64,000 nucleotides of DNA from Archilochus colubris (taxonomy: Eukaryota; Chordata; Aves; Apodiformes; Trochilidae). Numbering within the stretch: the first letter of the stretch is position 1; each line of letters starts with the position of its first letter. The notes under the pieces are model-generated. The model made no database searches, was not told the origin of the DNA, and worked only from the letters and a program-made list of their open reading frames with translations. Below are positions 37,009 to 50,547 of this stretch, in pieces. A program made the position numbers and the translations under genes. The stretch spans positions 28,629,121 through 28,693,120 of the forward strand of contig CM041085.1 in assembly GCA_023079485.1 (NCBI GenBank), in the 5' to 3' direction.

Positions 37009-37990
37009 ACAGAGATTAAACAGAAAAGGACATTGCACAGGGCAGCACGACTCCCTGTAAACAAACATCAAAACTAGTTCTCAGAAATTCTGGAGTCTAA
37101 AGTAAGCATTCCTGCTATCATGGGCAAGCCATCAAGTTCTTAGAGCATTTCCCTTTGCTGGCTTCAGTCCTTGCTGAGGATTTCAAGCAATGAAGCAGGC
37201 AGTGGTGAAATAGAAAAGCTTCTTTATGTACCTCTAGAAAATATTGCCCCTTATACAGGCTGTGGCTTGACTTAACTTCATTAAACCTCTAAACAGATGC
37301 ACACTTCATAAAGGTTATCCATTCAAGACAAAACAATAGAAAAGTCCAAGGTTGTCCGATGGCAGAAACCGTGTATTCTATTTTTGTGTTAGTCCTCCAA
37401 CAATTCTGTCAAACAAGCAAAATAAAAGGAACTGTCCCACTCAGTCTGACGACTTAGTTAAGATTCGCAAACCGTAGGCATCAGAGCTCAACATTATATT
37501 CCCACAGTAGCCACTGTATTATTATGCTTGTTAGACGACTTCAAACCCTCACAGTCACCACGCAATTTCAGACTGGCCTTGGGATTTCATCTAAGAAAAG
37601 AAGTCCTATTTTGGGACTGGTGTTGTGACCCTTATTCCATGCTTGGTCAAATGTGGCTCCTGAACAATGGCCCTGGCAATGCAACAGATTCATCATTTCC
37701 TTGACCACTTTAAGGTCACTATTTTTATACAGAGAAAGGTGTTACTAACAGAAAAAGCTTTTTCCACAGAGGTGAAGCTCCATCTCTGGATGACAGTTTT
37801 GTTTGTTCAGTTTTGGTTTTTCTTTTAGGAAAGGTGTTGTGTGAATGTTTTTTGAGTTCTGTTGTTTTGTTTTATATGTGTCGTTTTTTTTCCTTAGAGA
37901 AATTACATACCTACCTACATACACAATAAACATATATTCTACAAATATATTTATAAAAATTAAAATATATATTACCAGCAAGCATTTTAC

Positions 37991-38170
37991 CTTGTGGTCC
38001 ATACTGGCTCATTTGAGGCCCATAAGTACCGCTTGAATTACTCTGCTGAAAGCTACCAATTCCAGGATGTACTTGGCCTCCAGGTGAGGGGTGTGGTGAC
38101 ATGGAAGGTCCAGTTTGCTGAGGTCCATACTGTGACATTTGGGGGTTCCTCTGTATGCCTGCCATAAAAC
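37991..38170 (-). CDS. ARID1B: ARID1B coding exon B (180 bp, phase 1 to 1)
   Basis: The acceptor is TTTTCTTTAG and the donor CAAG|GTAAAA. The exon completes the Gly codon begun in exon A, continues [17 protein letters not shown], and ends on the first base of a Gly codon completed by exon C. The peptide is a Gln/Gly/Pro/Ser/Tyr-rich, prion-like disordered segment. The nonapeptide PQMSQYGPQ occurs twice, near the start and near the end of the exon. The length is 180 nt (60 codon equivalents) and symmetric, so this exon could be skipped in frame. It matches ARID1B from end to end with only a few substitutions that I can recall relative to mammals. An open frame runs past the donor into the intron and then stops; I do not treat that read-through as coding. 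Confidence 0.95.
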
Positions 38171-39013
38171 CTAAAGAAAAGAATTGCCAAAGGAAAAATT
38201 AACATTTAGGAAACTGTTCTCTCTTTAAGAAACCTTTGACATTAAAAAACCCCTTTTTATTTAGTGTCAAACTAAAGATATGCACAAACCCACAACAGAA
38301 ACAAATGTATCAACAACCACAAGCTGTACACAAGGCTCAAAACCTTTTACTTCTATAAGGACAGACCTACTTAGCTACAAATGGCTGCTGATTTTAAAAT
38401 TAAAGCAACCTTTAGGAAAAAAAAAATTAAAGGCAGCTATCTGCATTACCTAGTAAGCAGCGGGGAATCTGACTTACTACTTCTGATTGGAGTACTGTAA
38501 CTTCAAAAATTACATGTTGCTACCAAAATGAATATAGAAATAAAGCATACAGAAATCCACTGTAAATACTCAACAACTCTCCAGCACTAAAATTTCCCTT
38601 CATATAAAGACTAGTCATACCAGACAAAAAAAAAATGGTCTTTTTGGTATGTTTTTGTGCTTTAAGTCCTTCTTCTAGTCTGTCCCTCACACATCTGTAC
38701 TGCATTCTCTCCTTTTTCCCTTTTGTAAATGTATTAATGAATGCCAATTTAATTTTAGGTTTTAAAACTGCAGCAAGAGATCTAGAGAAATGCTACAAAC
38801 TCTAGAAGCTTCATCAAAAGGAACAGAACTAAGACTATTAAATAGGAGAAGAATTATTTGTGGCAGGGTTTTAAACGTTTTCATGAACTGGGAAAAAAAC
38901 TGCAATCCTGCCCATGAGAAGCCTATGCAGGAATGCTGGTTTCCTAACATTTTACCCTGAAAGGTTTTAGTGCTGCTTTCAATGTTGGAGAGGATGTGCT
39001 GAGGAGACAGCAA

Positions 39014-39027
39014 TTTTTTTTTTTTTT
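39014..39027. repeat. T homopolymer (14 bp)
   Basis: Uninterrupted T run; on the minus strand it is an A14 tail-like run following an open frame (see findings). Confidence 0.85.
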
Positions 39028-39481
39028 ACTGCTGGAGGACATCCACGTTCTTTTCTGTTCTGCCTGAATATTAAATTTCATCTTTGTGCTTCTCAGTGCA
39101 GTTAATATCTGTCGAAGGACAGCATTTGCTCCACTGCCACGGTGCACAGTGTGGCAGGAGACACGATGCTCTGCTGCCCAGCTGGCCACCATCCACAAGC
39201 AACTCAATGTTTCAGCCCATCCTGCAACTAGTTCAGGCACCCAGGCTTTGAGGTCACAGAGAGATGGTGTATTATTTAGAAAAGGTGCTTGCTTCTGCCC
39301 CTCTCCATTAATTTTAGTGGCATGCGTGTGGGGAGGTGTGAAGTTGAAAGCCAAGAGACACCTCGCCTGCCAGCATTAATTATACCTTTTCTTATGTGAG
39401 GGAGGGAACAGAGCTAAGGTAAGAGCAAAATCCACTGACAGTAAGTGGACAACTAGAAGCTGCTGAAGGGAAGATCAGGAA

Positions 39482-39513
39482 TAAAAACAAAAAGAAAGAA
39501 AAAAAAAAAAAAA
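39482..39513. repeat. A-rich tract with A15 run
   Basis: AAAACAAAAAGAAAG followed by 15 A. A purine-rich GGGAGAGAGG stretch follows. Confidence 0.8.
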
Positions 39514-40990
39514 GGGAGAGAGGAAAAGATAAGCTGTGAAGGCAGACAGAAGCACATGGGAGGAGGGAGAGGAAAGCAGAAGGATGACTCTCCCAAAGGG
39601 CCAGGATGTCTCCCACTGGTTAGCATCAAACATCACACAGACGAAACACTCGATGCCTCATTAATGAAGAGAGGTAATTTTTTCTGAGTCACATTTAGAC
39701 ACATTACCAAACTCCTAACTGATAAAACTGAGATGCTACAGATCCCATGACTAGACAGCTTAGAGGCTCTCTGTGGGAACCACAGCCCCAACAAGCACAC
39801 CCTGAACTCAGAGTAAGTTTCTTATACTAGAGCTGCTGTTAGTGACATGGTAGGTGACACCGGGTCAATGATCTTCCCACCTTCTGCAGGTTGTCCTCAC
39901 TGAACATACACAGGTGACCAAGCACTGTATGAAGGAGAGAGTATCCATGATGTAGAGATGAATGGTGCACTCAAAGCCAGAGATCAGGCTTTGAGTCCAG
40001 ACACACATAAACACTTTTTAAGCCCTCCATAAAACTTTGCTATATAGCATACTTACCCACCCACTAGAACTCCATCAGAGCGACAAGCTCAATGCTGCAA
40101 GTTTTAAGGAGAAAAACCAGGAGCCTAGATGATACTAGATAACTGCACCCCCTTGTGCCCAGTTCTTACATGCTACAAGCAGAGTTTTCCTGATCTTTGT
40201 GCAAGCCCCCCAACACAGGATTTGATCACACCTGAACTGCAAAGTCAGTGTGGCACCCACTCTAGAGGAAGCCTGACCACACACTGGTACAAGTCATGGA
40301 CAATGATCAAGGATGAAATGGCAGCTTGGAAACTGGTCTGTAGTGGTTGGAGAACCCTACCCTTCTGCAAAGGGAAGTTTGAGTGACCTTCTCAGATGTA
40401 TTTGGAAACAGACCCCTCAATTTTTAAAATAGTTCCACTCAGTGCACAAGTCTTATTACAAAGCCTATGTCTTCTGCTGACAGTGCTGTAACTAATTTAG
40501 AAACCAAATACAATCATATGTCTGTAAATGCTTGCATTTTCAACACACATACACCATATATATCACACTCATGGGATCTATTGAAATGAAAAATCTTGTA
40601 GAGGTCACACACACTAAGGTTTTTATTTATAAAGATACTAAAGCTACTTATGCATCTAGTACAGAAGCAAGGGTTTTCTGATCACCATGATCCTTTTAAT
40701 CTATACGAGAGAACTTTCTAAACATTGTGTAATGATAAAGGTTTTTCAGCCCAGTTATTATTGCAGGCAGTACTTAACACCACAAGGATGGATGACACAA
40801 AGAAAAGTTTGTACAAACTGCAGTGATTTCCAGTGGTGATGCAGAAGGACTGCTGGTTGTTGAATTTAATGGAGAACATGGATTAGTGGCTAGTAGAGAA
40901 CATGGGCAACATCAGCTTTTGTCAGCTCTGCTGTTGTCAGGACTCCTGAAGGGAATAATAGTGAAGGAATAGTAAGTGAAATAAATGCTT

Positions 40991-41044
40991 CCACTCAAAT
41001 GCCTACTTCTTCAAGCACCACTCAAATGCCTTCTTCTTCAAGCA
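40991..41044. repeat. 27-bp tandem duplication
   Basis: Two adjacent copies of a 27-bp unit beginning CCACTCAAATGCCT and ending CTTCTTCAAGCA, differing by one base (A or T at unit position 15). The near identity suggests a recent duplication. Confidence 0.93.
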
Positions 41045-44000
41045 ACTTTTAATTCTTTTCAGATGCTGTGGAATGGGCTGTGTAACATGTGAACAGTCAC
41101 AAGTAAAAGAAATCAGGATCATTTCTTGGCCTGGAGATCGGTGTGGCATGCTTGTGTCCATCCAGATACATTCCCATTCAGTCCTGGTAGTCTTATCTGT
41201 ATGACTCCTGTGGGTGGTCCCTCAGGCTACCTTATACATGTCCTGGACCATGGCTCAGGGAATGCTCACAGACATCAGCCAAAACCACTGCAAAAAAACT
41301 GGAAGCTGGGAAAAAACCTGAAAGCTGGACTGGGAAAAGCCAGTCTTTTAACAGCAGAGATAACTGTGTGAAACCACTCAAACTCATGCTCTGGCCTTAG
41401 ATTACGGGGATTTTGATTAACACAAGATTGGAACAGACTCCCTAACAGCTTTTAATGTGGAACATGAGTTTCAGCATCACAGAAGGTGTGAGAACCCTCT
41501 CAAATGACGTTGGCTTTGCTGTCTTCTCTTGAGCATGGACAAGCAAACAACTGAAAGAAAAAGGAAGCCTGAAATGCAGGAAGATTATCTGTGCCACATT
41601 ATCTTCTGTCATGGTCTGTATGGTACACTGAAGCATAAGTTCATGCTAAAAATAGGACATGCTCCAACGTCATTGCAGGGAGCAGAACAATTATTTTAGC
41701 TATAGATGGGATATGGAGAAGAAGGTAAAATCAGGTCCTTACTGTGATCTGTATTCCATTACAACAAAGAAGAGTCTGTCCTCATCTATTTCTGTGAAAG
41801 CCCAGTGAACACAGAGATCAGTGAGTGAATTTGAAGTATTTCAAATATTTGCAGAGCTCAGATATCCCAGAGAGAAAAGGAGTTCCTGGTCAAGATGTTA
41901 ACATTCTTGCATCATAAAGAGAAAACAACATCAACTCTAGAAGTTTTATCAGAAATGAAAGGGAGCAGCTGGCATACATTCATTTTTCCCTATTTACAGA
42001 GATTTTATATAGTGTTCAATTTCATTTTATAACTGATACAAAAGGAGATAAATTTTCTTTCCAGAAAATTAGATCTCAGACAAAGTTTGCTTTTGTCAAG
42101 GAAGGAAGCGGGATTACATTAGAGCTGCACTGGAGTAAAGGCAGTGGGAGTGATTAAGCAGCCAGAGTCCATCTGACATGTCAAACTCTGCGACAGGTTT
42201 TTGTCTTCTAAATAAATTGCTAGGGAACAGCTACGAGTTAAGATTTTAAAAACATGCTCATCAGTGAACAAATATACTCCCTTCCCTGAATATTAGTGAT
42301 AGAAGAGGTACAGATGACCCTTTACTTGCCATCACAACAAGAGATCACTTACTGAAAAAAAAGCACTTGAGTGAATAAGCTATTTCAGGCGTAGCTGAAT
42401 GAAGTGAGTCAGCCAGAAGTATTCTCTGCCTTTTTAGTTTTTTCTTTTATACTACATTTAAGTACCTAAAGAATGGCTGTCTTTATTAAAGCCCAGTTTA
42501 AAGTTGTAGTCATCTTTGCATTTCTTTAGTGGTAAATTAAACAGTGACATGCTATTAACAGCACACCATAGCTGTAATAAAATATGTCTGCATGTTCAAA
42601 TAGAACATACACGCAAGGTTTAAAAACAGTCAGGTGGCAGCAGATTTTTCTTCTTTCTGTTTAGCAGAAAGCAATCTCTTTTGCAATAACCACCAAAAAA
42701 AAAACCCCATCAAATGTGCTGGATGTTGCCGTAAAAACTGAAATGGAGTATTTCGATATTTGGCTTGAATACAAAAAAACCTTGCCAGGAAAGCAGGAAC
42801 TCAAACACAAGGAAGTGACTGCTAAGTATCAAGTAATTCTGTATCAGCTGATGGACAGCAACTGTCTACTGGCACACACTTAACCCACAGTCAATGAGAG
42901 GTCTTTTGATTTAGCCAGAAGTAGTGCATTGATTTTCATGAATGAATTAAACCCGAAACCATGTGGAACACTTTTAATCTCAGGAAAACTTCGGAGTTTA
43001 TGGTGCTAGCAGATCATTGTTAAATTACATATTTGATAAATAAAAAGATACAATCTGCAAAAAGTATTTTGTAAAAAAGAAGTTACATAAGAAAAAATAT
43101 ATCAGGCTATATTTTTTTCTAGAGAGGCATGCTTAGTAACAGAGCATGGGACCAAAAAAACTGAGGAACCTTTTGAATAAGGAACTGTCCCTTGTTCAAG
43201 GGAAAAGGCTAAAGAAGGGGCTAGACTGGATTACTACTATGAAAGTCACAGGATAAGAAAACCAGAACCAGATTGGATGAATTGACCAGCCATAAAATAC
43301 TTAGAGAAAAATAATGTAAAATTCTCTATTTACAGTTCAGCTCAAAATATTAAACATGAGAAGAAAGATATTTTTCACTACCTATAAGGGAAAACCTTCT
43401 GTGTGTAAGGAATCACAAACTTCCTGTGCTTGGTATGATAGCAAGACACTGGCCAGTACCCTTGAGAAAAATGAGCAAATGTTTGCATGCCTATGACACA
43501 GTCTTTGGCAGACTTTCCCTCCTCAGACAGCCATTAGGGTTATATTCACCATCTCTGGATTTTCACCAGAGAATATATAAGAATTGAGACAGATATAAAG
43601 TGGCGACTCCCAAATGTAGCTTGTCCATGGGTAAACAACACTGAGACAGATGTGTCAGAGTAAAGTTAAACAAACAAAAACCAATATTCTGTGCAATGGA
43701 TTTAATAAAATTTGGCAACCTGTTAGCACAGCAGGATGCTCAGGAAGATCACAGTGAGACTGAAATTCACCCTACCTCACTCATCTCAGATGGCAGGGAC
43801 AGCTCAGGAAGTCACTGGACTGGTGAGCCACATCTGGGCTTTTGCCCAGCTAAACATATCCACAGTCAGTACCTCAGAGCACTGTGAAGAAACATCCAAC
43901 AGAACAAGATTCCCACACCAACAGTGTTTCATTAATTGGAAGCACTGGTTACTCTTGCATAAGCCAGAGATACCAGGACTCTTAAATAAGGAAACGGGTT

Positions 44001-45459
44001 GTCTCCACAGACTGCAACAAGTATCTTCAAATATTGTAGGCAAACCTGGAGCTGAGTGGCTTACAGACTGTAGGAGCTAAAAAAATAGTGTTGTGCTATT
44101 GCTTATGGGGGACAGCACTACCTGGACATAATCTACTTTCTGGCACAGGCAAAGAAAGGCATGGTACCTCCCTCAGGTGCTACTTAAAATACACATTAAA
44201 AAGGTCATAGTGAGAGAGATTTAGATACTGGGAAAAAAATCTAAGCAGACAAAAATTATACAAATAACAGCAATGAAGAAACTGGGGAAGATTTGACCCG
44301 CACACCAGAATACAACCCGAGTAAATCAAGTGAAACCATGTGGGTGGCATAAGAAAATTGGCTCCTAGAGCAAGCAAGCACAATATTTCTTTACATTCAA
44401 GATTCCTCAGATCTTATTCTTATTTTCCAGAAGACAGCCCTATGAGTACATGCCCAGCTGGACTGGTGACAGCACATATGAAACTCAATATTCCTGTCCA
44501 GTTAATAGGCATGGAAAAAACCCACAAAAAAACCAAATAAATAAAACCACTTCGCAAGCAGAAGCAAACAGTATTCTGATCCATATTTAGCACAGCTAAG
44601 TTACAGCACTGCATGAAACAGTGTCTTTGGATGGCTCTGCTATGAATTTGTTAGATGTGCCCCAAGCAGCAGAACAACACAGTCAATGCTTAGGTATTAG
44701 GATAAACCAGATGTTTCCTAATTTCCCTGATGATGAGTGAACACTTCTGCTGACAAGCAACTTGGGCAACTGAAGGGTAGTAGCATTAAAAAAAAAGTAC
44801 TGAGACCACTGACTTATGACAAATTACTTCATAGGCTGTAACAAGCCTTTTACTCATATAAAAAAAAGCTAAAAAGATTTTTAAATTCCCATTTCTTTCT
44901 CTAATCACAACCTATACTTTTTAAAGATCATGAAGAGTTTTTAGGAGAAATTTCTTTATTCCTTCCCTATTAACCATGAAAAAAACCCCATATGTGACTT
45001 CTACATTGAGCTTTTTTTTTTTTTCAGCTCACATAAAACCTTGCCATCTTCTCCAAGGCCACCAGCGAGCCATTAAAAACATCTGAAGTTACCTGGACCA
45101 GGGTAATGGTCACATAATTTCCCTTTGGTACCTGGACAATTTATTTTCATGTTGGCATCTGCTAATATCTACAGAACCACCACCACACCCATTCAATAAA
45201 GGATGATTCTTCGATTATGTGAAATAGCAGCTATGGAAATTATCACCTTTGCAAAATTGGTGCTTCCTGCAAAGATCACTGCAGTATTTCTCCTTTTCAC
45301 AAAGGATCAATACTCCTTTTAACAAAAAACACTGGATTATTTTTGTTTTTCTTTAAAAGTATTTTCTTTTATGCATTAATATCTATCTTACAGCTTCCTC
45401 ACTGTTTATTTGTCTGACTGCTTCTCTTCTCAATGTGAATAGCTTTGGGGAAGATGGAA

Positions 45460-45530
45460 ACTAATGACCTAGCTAAGGTTTTAACCCAGACCCCCTAGTG
45501 TTTTACCAGCTGTGCTATTAGGTTAACTGG
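45460..45530 (-). mobile_element. Possible MIR-like SINE fragment
   Basis: About 70 bp resembling the tRNA-derived end of MIR in reverse complement: GACCTAGCTAAGG, TTTTAACCCAGACCCCC, then TTTACCAGCTGTGCTAT. The match is weak and by eye. Confidence 0.42.
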
Positions 45531-48500
45531 CTGAATCTCCTCTGCTTCTCTCTCTGATATTACAAAACCTGGCCTATGTATAGCATGCAATAATGTTTAA
45601 TTTTTTCCCACCCCTAAACCTCCCTCTGCTACTGCCTAGCCTTGAAACTCATATAATCTATCATTGATAAATTAGAATCTGGGGAAGGATCAGACAGATT
45701 ACCCAGATGGTAGCTGGGGAAGAAATATCCAACCTTTCCTAATGCAAATCTTGTGTAATGCTCTGTAATGTAAATTTTAAGCGCTATACTGAGGGCAGAG
45801 AGGGAAAGAAAGTGGAGATGTTGATCCAAAAGGATCCAAAAGGCAGACCAAAAATTATTGTTCATCCACCCCTCCTACACATACTTGTTACTGCTACATA
45901 ACTTAAACAAAATACTTTTACTACAGTGCTTGGAAAATCAGGGTTCCAGTGAATTGCAGCACAAATGCACCCTACCCTGCCCTCCCAATTGCTCCCGAAG
46001 AGAATCCTCAATTCCAGTAGTTAGCTTGGGCTGCTAAAATTAACCTGAGCATCAACATGAAAAACCTGAGGAGTCCGTCTGCCTTGCACAATCAACATTT
46101 GTCTAAGTTTCCCTAATAACATGCAGGCTTATGAAAATCACAGAGGAGAGCAAAGAAGGAATGGCATTTTTCAATGTGTAATGTGAAAGGCCTGCAGGCT
46201 TAATGGTCTAAACTTCAGGTTTGAAAAATTTACCCTCCCTGAAGACTCCTGTTCAAAGGTTCCATGCATCAACTCAGATCTTCCTTTTCATGAAGTAAAT
46301 ATATTGAATCCCATGAGATATACATACATATTTTCTGGACATGACTAACATACCCATGATATGTCTTTTCTGTCTTCCATACACATAAAATAAATCACAA
46401 TATTTTTTCAAAACTAAAAAATTGGTATGTTGTCCTCAGTCCCCAAATGCCTTCATCTTGGTCTTCTTTTACCATGATGTATGATTTGACTGATTTTTTG
46501 CTTTCTTGATTTGCAGCTGTTCCCTGATGAGTGTTTATTCTGCAGCCTTTTGAGATCCTTTGGGATGGAAGGAACTATCCAGTGTTAGCTATTTATACAT
46601 TATATAGATTCCAGCTCACTGCCTTAACTTAAAAACCATAAAAAAAGCATAAAGGCTCTTGTATCAGAACGATTGTTATTTTTAGAAAAGCTTCATAAAA
46701 AAGGTTAACTTAGGTACTGAGGGAGAAGAAAACCATGGTGCTACTGAACAGGCAGACCAAAGGCAGGTCCTAGTTTACAGGCCCTGATGTGAAGCTGTCC
46801 CAGGGACAGGGATTGTACTTGGTACTTTTACATTGAGCCTGGTGACAGGAACATCAACTGTCACTTTGTCAAGTTCTTCATCAGTGACTACTTGTGGCTT
46901 ATCTTGCTCCTAGAGCCCAGAGGCAAGGAATCTGACAGCTGCCTAATGAAGTCAGTGGAAACTTTTCTATTGAGAAGTCTCTCTGCTGGCAACTATATAT
47001 ACTCCCTCAGAATAAGTCAATTCTGCTCCCTAATTTTAAAAAAAAGAATCCCCAATTTAGTTTAAAAAATGAAATAAAGATTCATCCCCAAGTATAACAA
47101 GATTTAACATCAGCAAGAAGAAAGCAATGACCAGCTGCTAGTACAACAAATTTACTTGGGAGACCTGACTCTGGGTTTTGATTGTACAGATATTATCTAC
47201 TTCAAATCTTACTTCTGCAGTTCTCCTCTCTCCCAGAGTAGCTTATCACATGTAAATCACACCCTTTCTTCCTTTGTTTCTCTTTGCAGATGGCCACAAC
47301 TAATCAGAGCAACCTTTTACAATCAAGTTACAAATACAATGCCAAAAATCAGTCATGGCCTGGTCCCTTTTAAAGACTTGTTGATAAATTTGGTGCTTAT
47401 TAAATAGAGAAAACAATGTATCTTTTTGAGTCACCAAAGAAGTTTAGCTCACAACTCTACCGCATGGCTCTGCCTTCCCATACACATCAGCTCTGTTCTT
47501 ACACATCGTGTGGCTCTTTCATCATAGGACTTGAGATGAAAAAGAGATGTGCTAGTGTGACAGTTTCAACTAAAACCTGCTTTTCCTTCTTACAATGCAC
47601 TTCCCTGCCTGTTGAGGACACAATTCCTCTAACCCCATTTTCCTGGGTATGAAGTTTTCCTCCCAGCCTGGCACAGTGTTCCTGCATAGGAGCTGGATGG
47701 AGCTCAGCTCCTCCTCACAGACTCACTTGGAGAAGTGCAGAAGAGGCACTCAAACAAACCTGTGGCTTTGCACGCAGTGCATGTCTCCAGCATCTTAAAG
47801 AGCCTGAAACACTTCAGTCGACATCAAGTAAACTTATTACCAAGTCTGATTTAACCTTAAGTGGTGTCATCGTTAACTTGGCAAGCAGAAGAATTTTAAT
47901 GACAAGAATAATTTTATTCTCTAGCTCCTCAGTGCTCTGAATAGATCCCAAATCCCCAAAAGAGAGCAAAAAAGGTATGCTCACAGAGGAAGTCTTTTTA
48001 AGACCTGAGAGCAAACTGCAGCATCTTTTTTGTTGCAATAAGTATTCTTTGATCTGTTTTTCTCCTTCTAGTTTCTTTTTTTAAAAAAGATGAAAACAGA
48101 TTTAAGGGAAAATAATCTCTACCATCAAATGTCAGTATTAAGCCATATATCTGATCAGGAATTGTAGGTGCAAAACATCCAATTGGTGTTGTGTCTTCCA
48201 TGCAAGCAAAAACATTTGTATTTTGTTAGAAGATACATGACAGTGGAATTTATGTGATGTCTGTGTACAAATAAGCATGCCCAGAAAACAGTTAAAGAGG
48301 AGAAAAATACCTATATGAAATCTAATGGGCAAATTAGGAAACTGTAGTTACAGGAATTCAGTTGCCACTTTAGTGTTTATAGGGAAGCACAAAGAGAACA
48401 TCAAAATGCCTGATCACATCCCATCTGTTACTACCTCTTGCTGGATAACATCTTAGCTGCCAAAAAAGCTATTTAAATTTACTACATTGCACGTACTGAT

Positions 48501-50526
48501 AAATATCGCTTCTGTGAAGATCTAATACTAAATAAGGACTAGACCTGAGGATAAAGCTTACAAGCAGTTGTGTCAAAAAGATCCAAATTTTGCTTAGTAT
48601 ATAACACCTGTGCTCTTACAAGCCTGCAGTTTCTTACTCTCTGTCCCTGTCTGTGATATGTTTTTAATAAAGCACAGAACTGAACAACAATCCTCAAAAG
48701 CTGGATCATGTCAACAGTGGAAAGAAATAAAGTTAGAATGGAAAGGATAACATAAGAGAAGAAAAAAGAAAAGGTACTGGGAGGAGTGATGGGGAAGAGG
48801 AAGGCTGCTGTTCAACAATTTTGGAGGTGCTTACTCCGGGCACTTTTCACATAGATCTGACAGGCACAGAATGGTGCCATGAAAATGCCTCCAGCAATGG
48901 AATACATTTTCCAGCACATCACAGCAGCTGCAACGGCATCAATTCTGCTTGCAATCCATGTCCAAACAGAAAAGTTCTCAGTGGTCCTATTTCAGCATAT
49001 CTCAAGGACTAATTAAATCCTCATTACTATCTTCTAATTATTCCAGTGCTCTGGGATTTCACTGAGCAAGTCCCCAATGGTGCATTAGATGAAAAGGGTT
49101 AAATAACCTGTGTTGATTTTGAGACTCCAGATCTATTTCAGACCTTTAGCATATCATCAGCATTATCATGAATATTTAACTACACACCACTGTGAAAATT
49201 ATAAGGGGAAAACAATTAAAGATTTTTTAAAAATTAATTCTGACCCATATACATTTGCACTAATAAATAAGGCTTCTTTAAGTATCCCCATTATGAGAGT
49301 GCTTGCTAGAGTAATAATGTGAAGTCATTATCTATTTCCATTAAATTCAATGGTTTTCAGGAGCTCCCAAATCACTATTTTAATATTAGAATGAAACCCA
49401 ACATGTACATATCCAACTGCATAAGCATGAAAAAGGCTACTTAAAAGAAGGTAAGTTTTCTAAGCTTTTTCCAAATTAGGTAAGGAAGCATTCATTTCTG
49501 CAGGGGTAAAAGTGTCTATTTCACCATTAATTTGACACATGCTCTCCTATTAGTGTTTGCATGGGTGAGTATTCATGCCTACAGATGGACATCTTACAAA
49601 ATAAGAGTGGGAGTATAAGCTGATGGGTAGTAGAGAAGGATTCTTTTTCATGCTGCAGCTTCAGGAAACTGATTTAGGGGGTCAGTTTGTATATGCTGAG
49701 TTTCTATTTGATCCACACAAACTATTTCTAGCCCACTGCACAGTTTTGGCTACTAAACATATCCTCAAAGTGCAGCTTCCAAAACCCAAACAAATGAGGT
49801 AATTAGGTATACAGCTAAATATAAGGAACTCAAGCAATTATGCACCTCTATTATTTGCCAAATGGTGATGGCAGCTGTGGTATCACCACTGCCTTACCTC
49901 TGGGGGCTGACGTAACTTAAGTTTTTAAAAAGCTCTGACTTCAATAAACACGCACACAAAAAAAATCAAAGCCCTACTTGTGATCACAATAAAGAACAGC
50001 CTGGAGTGGCTGTTATCAGAAACAAACAGCAAAACATGCAGCCTCCTTCCCCTCAAAATCATACCAAGTTTCAATGTGTAGCTTAACTAGTTCTGACTAC
50101 ATTTGCATGTGGTATCCCCAGGTAAAGGTAGTTCAGGGCACGTGCAGGTGAGTGGCCATGGCCACTCTCCCTTCTCCAAGAGAATTCCGACCTCAACCCT
50201 GCACAATCTGCTCCCTCTGCCTCCAGAACTCTCTGGCTCTGACAGTCCATTAAGGTGTATGGGAGTTACTTCAAGACCCAGTACCCTCAAGGACATGTAA
50301 GCCCTGACATAGGTTATGCACATAAAAGCACATCTAAGTTCTTATTGTCTAGGCAGATGTGCATTGGTAGAACTGAAAAAGTTTTATTGATTGAGCATCA
50401 AACAATAGTGGCCATTTACCAATTCTAGGACAAGAACAGAAGTGGGCTGCCTCGAATAGCACACCCCATTTATGCTGAGCCAGGTCCAAATGTTCTACAA
50501 CTTGAGCAGGATATGAAAAATTTTTA

Positions 50527-50547
50527 ACTTACTTTTGAAAAGTAAGT
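50527..50547. repeat. 21-bp palindrome
   Basis: ACTTACTTTT, a single G, then AAAAGTAAGT; the two arms are exact reverse complements. Confidence 0.92.

Larger units (their letters stand above)
31660..37990 (-). other. ARID1B: Intron between exons B and C (6,331 bp)
   Basis: A GT-AG intron. It contains one CR1 fragment about 130 bp upstream of exon C, an A-rich tract near 34.0 kb and a MIR-like remnant near 36.9 kb. No other feature was recognised. Confidence 0.85.
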
